Assembly: GCA_013400115.1 (NCBI GenBank)
Contig: VXBP01008528.1
Coordinates: 105,743-169,742 of the forward strand
Direction of reading: 5' to 3'
Length of the DNA stretch: 64,000 nucleotides
DNA from: Rhinopomastus cyanomelas
Lineage: Eukaryota; Chordata; Aves; Bucerotiformes; Rhinopomastidae
A program made the position numbers and the translations under genes. How positions within the stretch are numbered: position 1 is the first letter of the stretch; each line of letters begins with the position of its first letter. Positions 1 to 10,042 of the stretch are shown here, piece after piece. A model generated the notes under the pieces. It made no database searches and had not been told where the DNA came from. It was given only the letters and a program-made list of their open reading frames with translations.

Positions 1-1370
1 GCCTGGTCCCAGGTCTGCAGCAGCTCCTGCCAGAGGGCAAAATGCACCCAGGCACAGCCCCCTCCACCACTCCAGTGGCTCTGTGCTGAGGGAAAGGGCA
101 TCACGAGCACAGGGACCTTCACCAAGTGGGGACTGCAGTGATTAATGTGATGACTGGCCTTTTATTTACCCAATTAATAACTCCCATCTGCCCCTCTCGC
201 TAGCCAGTCCTCCTTCCCTTTCAATCTTAACAGGGTGCAGAATCATAAACAAAGAGCCAATATTTGTCACGATAATCAAAAGGTGATCTACAGCCTCAAA
301 ACGTTAGTGAAGTGTGTGAATGGAAAGCATTCTGCTTCACAGGTTCCCCTTACGCATTTCTTTTCACCAAAGGCACAAAAGTGCTTCCTGAAAATGATTT
401 ACAACTGCCTTCTGCCTCCTTTGATTTCTGCACAAGCTTGGAACAACTCCCCAAGCTCCACAGAGTCAGCCCAGGTTTACCAGCCCCATCGTTAATTATT
501 AATCCTCACAACAGCACCCATCAGGTCAGGAGCACAAGCACAACTGGGGCTGCTGAACAGAGGGGGAAACTGAGGCACGGGGTGGCGCAAGGGCAGCTTC
601 ACCAGCAAGGCTTCAGCTCACCTTCCAGTCACAATCTAGCAAAGGTGAGGTGATACAGAAGGTCCAGGATCCATCTGAGAAGAGAAGGCTGCAGCTCAGG
701 AACAGCAGGACAACCACCCAGAGCACAGCTCAGGTGAACTGCAGAAGCCCCATCTGAGCTTAAACAGAGCTCTGGGGCAACGAGCAGCAGCTGGTGGCCA
801 AGACCATTAAGACCTCTTGGTGCCCTCAAGTCCCTGACCAATTGCAAGAGGCAGTTTCTTCCCGGAATGATCATCCTCAATATAAAAAAAGTGTTTAAAC
901 AGTGTGCAGTTCATTTCCATTTTGCATTTGTCTGGCTTTTGTGCTTATCTCCAGTAGATTAAATGGCCTTTTGCTATCTAGCATTTTCTCCTGGTGAACG
1001 TACCAGGGCAGTGCCAGCATGGAGTAATCGAATCATCTCTATTCTTTTTCCTAAATAGATGGTTCTTTCAGTCTATCACTTCCTTTACTCCTCAAACCAC
1101 TTCTGTGGCTCTTTATAAAAACAATGTTCCTATCAGAACGTTGCACAGTGCCAATGCCTGTGATGCCTTTGGGTAAGGGTGGAAATACCCTTCCTCCACA
1201 GCCTGTCTCCACTTCTGCCTCTTGAAAGGACTGTCCTGGGCACAGTTAGTGTCTGTGGGCTGAGCTCACAGTCCCTGAGCAGGGTCACGGATAGATTAGA
1301 TGTGTCAGACACAGCAGTGGGAGTGGGGGGGTGTGTACTTGGTATCTCTGTGCTAGCAAGTGCCTATTTC
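1..1370. other. Unique sequence with one MIR-like remnant
   Basis: No gene recognised. Short frames here have no family motif and no flanking splice signals I trust. An AT-rich patch lies near 140-185 and an ancient SINE-like remnant at 500-610 (listed separately). Confidence 0.5.
500..610 (-). repeat. MIR-like ancient SINE remnant
   Basis: On the minus strand this follows the middle and 3' part of the amniote MIR consensus. On the plus strand one reads an ATCCTCACAACA block, then a CATCAGGT block, then GGGGAAACTGAGGCAC, in the order and rough spacing expected for reversed MIR. It is strongly diverged and has no tail left. A related L2/L3-type 3' end is the alternative. Confidence 0.45.
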
Positions 1371-1656
1371 ACAGATTCACAGAACATTAGGGATTGGAAG
1401 GGACCTTGAAAGATCATCTGGTCCAATCCCCCTACCACAGCAAGATCACCTAGACCAAGTCTCACAGGAACATATCCAGGTGGTCTTTAAACACCTCCAG
1501 AGAAGGAGACTCCACAACCCCCCTGGGCAGCCCCTTCCAGTGCTCTGTCACCCTCACTGGGAAGAACTTCCTTCTGCTATTCATATAGAACCTCCTATGT
1601 TCCAGCTTGCACCCACTGCCCCTTGTCCTATCACCAGATAACATTGAAAAGAGCCT
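1371..1656 (-). mobile_element. CR1 LINE, 5'-truncated 3' end (subfamily A)
   Basis: CR1 is a non-LTR retrotransposon; most copies are 3' fragments. On the minus strand this copy carries the last part of ORF2 (reverse-transcriptase protein C-terminus, recognisable by SDRTRG and the region around F-x-V-R-V-T-E-H-W-K-G-L-P), the short 3' UTR and the tail at 1371-1385. It breaks off upstream at the block reading SDRTRG. A 60-codon fragment of the frame is open. Subfamily A is defined here by the 3' UTR core GATTGGAAGGGACCT (plus-strand view). Confidence 0.92.
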
Positions 1657-1727
1657 ATGAATGAACTACTTGTTCTTTAAGCTGTTACCTTCATCAGAAA
1701 ACCCCTTGTTTGAAAAATATCATTATT

Positions 1728-1954
1728 TCATAGAATCATAAGGGATTGGAAGGGACCTCCAAAGATCATCTAGTCCAATCCCCCTGACACAGCAGGATCA
1801 CCTAGATCCAGTCACACAGGAACACATCCAGGTGGGTTTTAAACACCTCCAGAGAAGGAGACTCCACAACCTCCCTGGGCAGCCCCTTCCAGTGCTCTGT
1901 CACCCTCACTGGGAAGAAGTTCAATCGCATATTTATGTGGAACCTCCTCTTTCA
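1728..1954 (-). mobile_element. CR1 LINE fragment (subfamily A)
   Basis: A second minus-strand A copy, only 71 bp downstream of the previous one and with the same tail-first layout. It is slightly shorter, ending inside the segment for the F-H-I-N motif. The close spacing suggests independent insertions into the same permissive stretch rather than a duplication, because the truncation points differ. Confidence 0.9.
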
Positions 1955-4022
1955 TACCAATAGAAGCTGTTCCTACACCTCTCGCTGGCCCACCTGCATT
2001 TCCCAGCCCACTTCTGCCAAACCAGCTCTGTTTCTTGCTTGCCTGTAGGAGTTTTCTTCATCTTCCTGCTTTGTCTCGCTGCCCCCAGTATTACCCTTTC
2101 CAAAGCCCCACGGTGCTCCTTGTGATGCTCAGGCCTCTGCTCTGGGATGCTCTGGAGAAATGCTTTGCTGTGTAAACACAAACCCTTCTCACCATCAGAG
2201 AGTCCCCAGTTGTATCTCCTTCCGTCTGTTAATTGACTCATTGTCGTCTAGACCTGAGCTGCTTACGAGGAATACTAAGCCTCAGCATCACTTACTTCAC
2301 AGCTAAGTCCCTCTGCAAACCAAGTGGGAGGGTTCTGGACTGGATTGGGAATGTGGGAAGGGAAAATCAAAGCTGTGCCAGGTAATGAAGGGAAACGGAA
2401 TGGCCATCACTGCATCCACGCCTGCCATTGACCTTTCTCAGATTTACATCATTATCTAAAGTTCACCAGAGACCTTCCATGCTTGTTATCATTATCCCTC
2501 ATTAGAAGTCACTCTAGAAACATTAACAAGCTTCTGAAATGCTTGGCTAATTGCTTTAATAAGGCAGTATCAATACTAAGCGATAGTTCCCGTGATTAGA
2601 TGGAGGGTGGGGGCCCTTCAGGCTCCGTCTTCTTGGGTTTTTTGTGTTGGGGGGCCTGAGGGAAGAAGGAAAAAGACTTCACTTTCTGGGTAAAGCATGG
2701 ACACAAAATGCTCTGGTCTTGCAGACAGCAGCTATAGTTTCAATAACTGAGGCTGCACCATCCAAGTCGGTAGAGGATATGAAAATCTTCTGGAAGGCGA
2801 CCGCACAGTCGTTCATCTAGAAGTACTTTGGCAAACACTTAAGCAATCCAGATTTGGAAGGGGAAGGTTGGTGAGCATCCATAGGGAGCCATTTCTTGTA
2901 CAATCTTACTAAACAGATAAAACACAAACATGTAGTTCTCTGGGCTTGATCCTAAGCCAGCACAGGGTGACGCAGCTCCTTCTTACTCCAGCAGAACATC
3001 CCAGGTAAGCATCTGGCCCTCAACCAATCCAAGCTCTGACTGATTCCCCTAAAGATGGTCTGGATTACTGGAGAACAAAGGTGGAGCACATGAGCAAACA
3101 CATGCAGTGTCAACACAGGCTCATCAAGCTGCTGTCAGCCTTGAAACCATTTAGCAGTTGCTCTCAGAGCCCACGAGGAAGACAAACCACAGACCCTGAA
3201 ATGCATCACTCCCCATAATCAGGGCTGGGAAGAAGCAGATGAGTTTCCTCCAGTATCCAGCTACCACCACGCCGGGATGTACGTGGGAACATATTGTGCT
3301 TCCCAGGAGCCATCAGTTCAGCTCCTTACACCTGCACTGAGTTTAGACATCCACGTTTCATAATAAATACTCCTTTCCATACGCTCCACGTCCATTCCCC
3401 TCTGTAGGTGTCCTCCATCAATCCTCACATGTGGCTTCCAGAGGAGGGCAGAGCTCTCCTGAAGCCTCTGTCACTGTGAGAACAGACCACTTCTGTGCTG
3501 TCACTTACTCTGCCTTCTGAAATGGAAGGATGCAACAGGTACCAGGGAAACCATGATATCCATAGACTGTGGTCTGCAAACTCCCCGTCAGCTCCCAGTC
3601 CCTCACTTGCATTCAATGCACAAGCTGGGAATCGTTTTTCATGGTGGGGGGGAAATACGCAGACAACAGCCACCGACAACGTATTTAATGAGGTTTGACA
3701 GGGCTAAATTTGCCCAGGTTGATCTCAGCAGACAAGGGATGACTGTTCAGCCTTCCAGTAAGACTATGTGAGAACACACAGACACAGCTTCTGCAGGATA
3801 GGACTGACTTGGGCTGTTGAATGCTCCCTGATCTGCTGGGAACTTCTGGAACCATGAAAAGAAGCAAAAAGTTCAAATCTAAAAGAACAGAACTTCTTTC
3901 TTCTGTGGAACCTTGACTGGGTGTAAAAGGCCTCATGAGTCTTTCTGGCAGCTGCAGTCCACTCATCAAGCTGACTCTGCATCTCCAGTTTGGAGCAGGG
4001 TACCTGTGTACAGGTTCTTTCG
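1955..4022. other. Unique sequence, nothing recognised
   Basis: About 2 kb between CR1 copies. It contains an AT-rich patch at 2500-2600 and a G-rich run near 2600-2660. Frames up to 102 codons on the minus strand (1933-2241) start in CR1 tail sequence and have no motif. I see no gene, RNA or promoter signal. Confidence 0.5.
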
Positions 4023-4074
4023 AAGGTTGGGCTTGATGGTCTTAGAGGTCCTTCCCAACCTTAGTGATTCTCTA
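4023..4074 (+). mobile_element. CR1 3' UTR scrap (older subfamily)
   Basis: About 50 bp matching the terminal block GGTTGGGCTTGATGGTCTTA followed by a CCTTCCCAACCTTAGTGATTCT ending, cut here to its two halves. It is a different, more diverged subfamily than A. Only the extreme 3' end is present. Confidence 0.65.
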
Positions 4075-4296
4075 AGTGTACAGGGAATGTGCAAAAGTCC
4101 ATAAATATTTACAAACATACAAAATCCCAAACAAAAATCAGGGGAAAAAGCTAAAGAAAGAAGTCAGTGAGACGTTTGGTTTCTTTTGGTCATCTCCATG
4201 GGTTTCTGAGGACGATCTTAGAAACAGAGAGACAGAACAGCATAAGTTAAATGTCTAGGCTGGTGCCTCATCAGGAATCAGAACACTAATGAATGT

Positions 4297-4845
4297 GAAA
4301 GGTTGTCTCCTCTGCCTCTGCTCTGCCCTGAAGAGACCACATCTGAAGTATCGTGTCCAGTTCCGGGCCCCTCAGTTTCAGGACACAGAGCTGCTGGAGA
4401 GAGTCCAGCGCAGAGCCACATTGATGATGAAGGCAGTGGAGCATCTCCCTACTGAGAAAAGGCTGAGGGAGCTGGGTCTCTTCAGCTTGGAAAAAGGGAG
4501 ACTGAGGGGTGACCCCACAAATATTGATAAATATGGAAAGGGTGGGTGTCAGGAGGATGGAGCCAGGCTCTGCTCAGTGTCTTCTAATGATAGGACAAGG
4601 GGCAACATGTGTGAACTTGAACAGAGGAGGTTCCACATCAGTGTGAGAAGGAACTTCTTCCCAATGAGGGTGATAGAGCACTGGAAGGGGCTGCCCAGGG
4701 GGATTGTGGAGTCTCCTTCAGAAGTTTAAAACCCACCTGGACATGTTCTTGTGCAGCTGGATCCAGGGGATCCTGCTGTGTTGGGGGATTGGGCTAGATA
4801 ATCTTTCAAGGTCCCTTCCAATCCCCAACGTTCTGTGATTCTGTG
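4297..4845 (+). mobile_element. CR1 LINE, 550-bp 3' part with ORF2 remnant
   Basis: Starts at the ORF2 segment around R-P-H-L-K-Y and keeps an open 146-codon frame (4289-4729) with the ELLERVQRRAT, RLRELGLFSLEK and QEDGARL blocks typical of the CR1 ORF2 C-terminus. A small deletion near 4715 puts the last residues out of frame. The copy ends in the 3' UTR and tail (TTCTGTGATTCTGTG). It cannot encode a complete element protein. Confidence 0.93.
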
Positions 4846-4971
4846 TGTCTGAAACATTAGCACCAACCCCATTCACCAAGCACAGGGCATCACTGCCCAG
4901 TGACACAGGCAGGGGAAATACCCTTTTTCCTCCTGATGTTCTCTACTTCACATCACCCCTCAAATCATAGA

Positions 4972-5018
4972 ATCATCAAGGTTGGAAAAGACATTCAAGA
5001 TCATCAAGTCCAACCATC
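4972..5018 (-). mobile_element. CR1 3' end scrap (older subfamily)
   Basis: Minus-strand terminal fragment with tail AATCATAGAATCATCAAGG followed by GTTGGAAAAGACATTCAAGA. This is the variant 3' UTR also seen at 17844 and 18042. Only the last ~47 bp remains. Confidence 0.7.
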
Positions 5019-5630
5019 CAAAAATCCCAGTCTACTTTGTTTTCTCCCTAAAACTTGCCAGGGCCAGGATGACTTTACATAGAGCTGAGCAGATCATTAG
5101 GTCATTGATTTAGCAGAAATTATCAAATTAAGCAACGCTACAGCGAGAACCAGCCCTGGAGTCAAGGGGTCTTCTCTGGGAAGATGAGGACAGCTGTGGG
5201 CTCAGGCAATGGGTCTGCACAGGGAGAGCAAGACGAGAGCCACAGGCATTTTGGGGCACAAGTAGGGACATGAATGCACTCAGGGATAGGGGCCTCTTGC
5301 AGCAGTGAGACATCCCACAGCTATTGCTGCAAAAGCATTCACTCTGGCACTGCAGCAGCTTCTCGCTGGCCATCCTGCTTCCCAGGGTGAAAAGAGCAGC
5401 ACCAGTGCTGCAGTGCTCACGGGAGAGAAGGGTGGAGGGCGAGCAATCGGCTCGCATGGCTCTCATTGCTGTTTGCGTCGTGTTATTAACGTTAATGGCA
5501 CGACCCTGTCATCTGGGAGAGAATGAAGAGCAGAATCAGGCTGCTAGAGAGCAGAACATATAGAGCAACCCTCCTATTTAATGGCAGCAATGAGTCAGCT
5601 TTATTGTGGGGACAGAACCACAGGCTGAGA
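5019..5630. other. Unique sequence with a signal-peptide-like short ORF
   Basis: Contains a 35-codon frame (5456-5563, plus) whose first ~15 residues are hydrophobic, followed by a charged stretch and a stop. It has no good Kozak context, splice site or known motif. An AP-1-like TGAGTCA lies at 5591. I regard the frame as chance. Confidence 0.3.
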
Positions 5631-6009
5631 GAGCTGGGGTTGTTCAGCCTGAAGAGGAGAAGGCTCTGGGGGGACCTTATGTGACCTTCCAACCCCTGAA
5701 AGGGGCTGTCAGAAGGCTGGGGAAGGCTGTTCCTGAGGGCAGGGAATGATAGGACAAGGGGTCATGGTTTGAAGACAGTAAAGGGCAGCTTGAGAGTGGA
5801 CAGGAGGAAAAAGTTGTTGAATGCGAGGGTGGGGGATCCCTGGAACAAGCTGCCTAGAGAGGTGGTGGAGGCCCCATCCCTGGAGCCATTCAAGGCCAGG
5901 CTGGCTGGGGCTGTGGTCCACCTGGTCTGATGAAGAGATGGCCCTGTTTGTTGTAAGGAGACTGGACTGGATGACCAGTGAAAGTCCCTTCCAACCCTAT
6001 GATTCTCTG
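5631..6009 (+). mobile_element. CR1 LINE fragment (subfamily B)
   Basis: Starts at the ORF2 segment for L-R-E-L-G-L-F-S-L and runs to a tail reading CCCTATGATTCTCTG. Subfamily B is recognised by GGTGGTGGAGGCCCCATCCC and by the GAGCCATTCAAGGCCAGGCT block that follows. The same structure recurs at 7679 and 17217. ORF2 is broken in several places. Confidence 0.9.
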
Positions 6010-6780
6010 TTTTCAGAAAATGAAAAGTTCTAAGAGCTGGATATTTTCACTGACTCCCTCAGGGACTGGTGCTAAAAGGAGGCACATCTCTGAGAAGTGT
6101 TGAGCAAGATGAGGTACCTCCAGGATAGACATTGGTACTTGTAGAAATTATTACAGAGAGGTGTTAACTTGACCATCAGCTTTGCTTGGTAGCTCTGAGC
6201 ACCGATTCTTCCCACAGGCATCAACCAACACGTGTGCAGCCCTGCAGGACCACGCTGTCTCCAAGCCCTGAGCTGGCAGAAAGGCTCTTCTTCCCTCTCA
6301 GAGGGATGGAACCTTTGGTTCTTTGAACCACCCTGACAACTCATGCAATTAGTTCCGTGTTTTCCGAGCCCCAAGTCTGCAGCACATGCAACACGGAAAC
6401 AATAGGGCCCTCCCAAAATAGACTGGATTTCATAACAAACTGAATTCTGAGCTATTGTCAGAGAGAGCTATTGTATAGGGTCACGGGAGAACATTTGGCT
6501 CCAGCACTCAGGAGCGAGGGCCGTGCCTGCTGCATTAGAAAAAATGCTACGGCATCAGCGCTCACTTTGTTCACTGGGTGTTCACTGGGCGATAGCAGCA
6601 GATAATTCCTCCAGCCATTCTGACAGCTTCAGCTGACCAACTGATCCAAGATCAGGCTTCTCTACTGATGAAGGGAGAGGTTTTTTTAATTTCCTGGTTG
6701 TTTTTATTCATCAGATGTCTGGTAGTAATTGTAAGGGAAAAAAAGCTATAAACATGATCAGGGATTGAGGAGCGGGTTTA
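6010..6780. other. Unique sequence, nothing recognised
   Basis: No repeat family or gene signal seen. The T-rich stretch near 6680-6705 ends in CAG and resembles a 3' splice site, but no open, motif-bearing exon follows. Confidence 0.5.
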
Positions 6781-7033
6781 GGACGAGGGGCAATGGGTAT
6801 GAGCTGGAACATAGGAGGTTCCACATCAATATGAGAAAGAACTTCTTCCCAGGGAGGGTGACAGAGCACTGGAAGGGGCTGCCCAGGGGAGTTGTGGAGT
6901 CTCCTTCACTGGAGACATTTAAAACCCACCAGGATGTGTTCCTGTGCATCTTGGTCTAGGGGATCCTGCTGTGGCAGGGGGATTGGACTGGATGATCTTT
7001 TGAGGTCCCTCCCAATCCCTAATGACTCTGTGA
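6781..7033 (+). mobile_element. CR1 LINE fragment (subfamily A)
   Basis: Truncated at the GGACGAGGGGCAATGGGT point in ORF2, with 64 codons open (6765-6959) through the residues around H-W-K-G-L-P-R-G-V-V-E-S. The 3' UTR is intact and the tail degenerate. Confidence 0.92.
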
Positions 7034-7142
7034 AGTTAAGAAAAGAAACTTAATCTGGCTTTAAAAAAGGTAACAAGGAAGAGAAAGTCTCTTTTTGAGG
7101 GGTTTTTAAGGGTTGTTTTTGCAGGGGATCATCCTCAAAGTA

Positions 7143-7660
7143 TCTGCACCTTGAGTACTGTGGCCAGTGTTGGGCACCTCAGTATAAGGGAGACATCGAT
7201 GTGCTGGAGCAAGTGCAGAGGAGGGCAAGGAAGCTGGGGAAAGGAACTAGAGAATAAACCTTATGAGGAGAGATTGAGAGAGTGGGAGCTGTTTAGTTGG
7301 AGGAAAAGGAAGCTAAGGGGAGACCTCATCGCTCTCTACAACTACCTAAAAGGACACCGTAGAGATGTTGGTGCTGGTCTTTTCTCATAGATTATTAGTG
7401 ACAGAACCAGATGAAGGGCTTCAAGCTTCAACAGGGGAGGGTTAGACTGGACATCAGGAAGAAATTCTTCCTGGAGAGGCTGGTCAGGCAGTGGACTGGG
7501 CTACCCAAGGTGGTGGTTGAGTCCCCATCCCTGGATGAGTTTAAAAGATGCTTAGATGTAGTGTTGGGGGATCTGGTCAGGGAAACTTGTAGAGTGGGAA
7601 TGATGGCTGGGCTCAATGATCCCAGGGTCTTTTTCAGTCTCAATGATTCTGTGATTCTGA
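7143..7660 (+). mobile_element. CR1 LINE, 520-bp 3' part (subfamily C)
   Basis: Begins at the ORF2 segment for L-E-Y-C-x-Q-C-W and runs to a clean GATTCTGTGATTCTG tail. Subfamily C is marked by GGTGGTGGTTGAGTCCCCAT and the downstream GGGGGATCTGGTCAGGGAAA. It has frameshifts near 7255 and 7390. It is followed within 20 bp by another CR1 in the same orientation. Confidence 0.9.
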
Positions 7661-7678
7661 TTCTTCATTTCAACTTCT

Positions 7679-8012
7679 GCCACCTTCCAACCTCTGAAAG
7701 GGGCTGTCAGAAGGCTGAGGAAGATTGTTTCCAAGGGCAGGGAGCAATAGGATGAGGGGTGATGATTTGAAGCTGGAAAAGGGCAGATTGAGGCTGAACA
7801 GGAGGAAAGTTGTTGAATCTGAGGATGGGGGATCCCTGGAACAGGCTGCCCAGAGAGGTGGTGGAGGCCCCATCCCTGGAGCCATTCAAGTTCAGGCTGG
7901 CTGGGGCTGTGGGCAACCTGGTCTGGTGAGAGATGGCCTTGGTTGTTGTAGTGGGGTCAGACTGGATGGCCTTTGGAGGTCTCTTCCAATCCAGTACATT
8001 CTCTGATTCTCT
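7679..8012 (+). mobile_element. CR1 LINE fragment (subfamily B)
   Basis: Same family as 5631 and 17217. It starts at the CCTTCCAACCTCTGAAAGGG point and carries the GGAGGCCCCATCCCTGGAGC landmark and a TCTGATTCTCT tail. Its 5' breakpoint is almost the same as that of the 17217 copy. Confidence 0.88.
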
Positions 8013-9593
8013 ATTAACATTCTTGAGACCAAGTGGTCATAAGCCAAACAGCCAGCTGCACCCTTCTAGACAACCCATCTGCTCTGAGCTCAGCCTGGCA
8101 GTGTTTTAAAGATGCACTTGGAAGAAGTGAATGAGCTCAGAAAAGAAGGTGTTTTGGGGTGTGTCCATGCACAAAGCTGATGGCTTCCACTGGCAAAAGA
8201 CAGAACCCTGGAACTGCATCCAAAGCCAGTTGAAGTCCATCACAAGACTCAGCAGCCACAGATGTTTGTGACTTTGAGATTAACCCCTCAGGCTGCAAAT
8301 TACCAAAAAGCAAAAGAGCACAATTTTACCTCCCCAATAATCCTAACCCTCACTTAGAACCCAAGGGAAAAAAGCCTTCAAGACTCTGTAGCTTCTGGAT
8401 GATCCCAGCCTATGGTCCTTGAGTCTATTATTCTGCTCTAATCTTGTTTGCGCAGCAACAGTCTGGAAGTGAAATAGTTACCCAACTACTGTGTGTGGGG
8501 AGGATCAAACCAGCATTTTTGTTCATCAATTCAGATTAAAAATTTAATTTCATGGTACAATGAACCCATACAGAGTTATATCTATTAAGGTCACCTATTG
8601 CTTGTACTCCAGCTTACTTTAGGTATTGATGACTGCAAAACTCTTTAGAAGATAAGAATCACAGCCTCAGACTTCTCAACTCCCTGTTTTAATGGTAGAC
8701 ACAATCTTCCTGACTCTCAAATACCTTGAACTTTACATCTGAGAGTGAGGAGGGGAGGAAAATATGAGACTCGCTCCACTCTCTTTCTCTCTCAGTTGCT
8801 GCCTGGAATGTTTAAATAACGGAGATCTGGCTTTAATTGAGGCTCTCATTGTTCAAAAGGGAGCTACAAGTTATTCCTAAACTAAAATATTTGCATAGCT
8901 CCTCGCTCGCTCTGCTCAATCCTGAGTGGTGCTGGACGTCTCTCTGCACCGTCCCTGCTAGAGGACACAATTACTATCTGTTGCTCCACTAGAAAAGGTT
9001 TGGAGAAAGGGCTCCCGAATACATATTTAACATCTAAATGTTTTCCTTGCTGTCTTTGGGCCAAGTCCTCGTTCGATTGTTACTCAGACAAAACTCCCAT
9101 TCATGCCCAAGCCAGCCAGCCTTTCATTAGCTCAGGAATTTAGCAAATTTGTGGTTAGTGCATCCAGAAATTGGTAGCATTTAATTGATCAAATGAAAAC
9201 TTCTTTTTTTATTAAAAGGGGATTTTTCACCACTGAAACAAAGATGTGTGGCTGTTTGGAAACACTTCAGAACAAACCTTCTGCTCTAGCCAATTCTTTC
9301 ATTTTACTTTTTCCCCCCTCCTTTTATTTTCTTTATTTAAATCTCTGGCTCTTGAGAGCTTATTCCTGGGTACCATCAAACCCATTGTCTCAGAGGAGTG
9401 AGGTGGTCCCAGTGAGCTGTGACTCGGGAGGTGATTTTTGATGTAGCCACCCCAGACTCGCAGAGGACCTTGCATTACAGATCCCTGCGTTGTCCTGATG
9501 GTGAAATGGAATCAAGACCAGGACAGTGTGTTTCTGAAGGCACGTGTTGCTGTCATCTTTGCTCTGAGCCATAAGGAGCACAGAAAGAGCCCT
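8013..9593. other. CR1-free unique sequence, AT-rich
   Basis: A 1.6-kb island without repeats that I can name. It is AT-rich at 8500-8640 and 9120-9330 and holds several homeodomain-type TAAT/ATTA cores, as is common in avian intergenic DNA. No gene signal seen. Confidence 0.45.
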
Positions 9594-9657
9594 ACATAGA
9601 ATCATAGAATCATTACGGATTGGAAGGGACCTTGAAAGATCATCCAGTCCAATCCCC
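9594..9657 (-). mobile_element. CR1 3' end scrap (subfamily A)
   Basis: Only the tail (ATAGAATCATAGAATCATTA on the plus strand) and ~45 bp of 3' UTR. Confidence 0.8.
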
Positions 9658-9710
9658 AATCATTAGGGATCGGAAGGGACCTCAAAAGATCATCTAGTCC
9701 AATCCCCCTG
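9658..9710 (-). mobile_element. CR1 3' end scrap, abutting copy
   Basis: A second A-type 3' end in the same orientation with no spacer from the first. The two are near-identical over ~50 bp. This is either a local duplication or a second insertion into the first copy's body. Confidence 0.78.
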
Positions 9711-9810
9711 TACATCACCTGCCTGTGAACTTGTCTGTAAGTCCTCATTTCATTCAGTTTTGGGTATCCCAGAACTGCTCAGGCACAATTTGGTCAATAA
9801 ATTACAGCCT
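9711..9810. other. Short unique spacer
   Basis: About 100 bp of AT-rich sequence between CR1 fragments, with no recognisable content. Confidence 0.5.
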
Positions 9811-9950
9811 CACAGAATCATTACAGTTGGAAAGATCCTGCTCTGACAGGGGGACTGGACTGGATGGCCTTTCAAGGTCCCTTCCAATCCCTAATGTTCT
9901 ACCATTCTATCAAAGGACTTCCAAAATCATCAAGCCCAACCTTCAACCCA
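9811..9950 (-). mobile_element. Older CR1 3' end, split by a younger CR1
   Basis: Left part 9811-9833 (CACAGAATCATTACAGTTGG plus AAA) and right part 9912-9950 (AAAGGACTTCCAAAATCATC and on) together give one continuous minus-strand 3' UTR. The plus-strand fragment at 9834-9911 interrupts it. Confidence 0.7.
9834..9911 (+). mobile_element. CR1 subfamily A, inserted in an older CR1
   Basis: A 78-bp extreme 3' fragment starting at GATCCTGCTCTGACAGGGGG and ending in a degenerate ATGTTCTACCATTCTAT tail. AAA occurs on both sides, which could be a 3-bp target duplication or simply part of the host sequence. Confidence 0.8.
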
Positions 9951-9971
9951 ACCCCTCCATCTTTAAGTGCA

Positions 9972-10042
9972 AGAGTAGTTAGACATTGAAACAGACTGCC
10001 CGAGGAGGTAGCAGAGTCTCCCTCCCTGGGGCTGTTACAAAA
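9972..10042 (+). mobile_element. CR1 ORF2 scrap
   Basis: About 70 bp matching the ORF2 stretch TTAGACATTGAAACAGACTG, then GAGGAGGTAGCAGAGTCTCC and CTCCCTGGGG. It has no 3' UTR and is older than A, judged by mismatches. Confidence 0.6.

Noticed and set aside
4289..4729. 146-codon plus-strand frame as a host gene
   Set aside because: CR1 ORF2 remnant; carries the family's ELLERVQRRAT and QEDGARL blocks.
5456..5563. Signal-peptide-like 35-codon frame
   Set aside because: Very short, poor Kozak context, no donor site and no homology I can recall.
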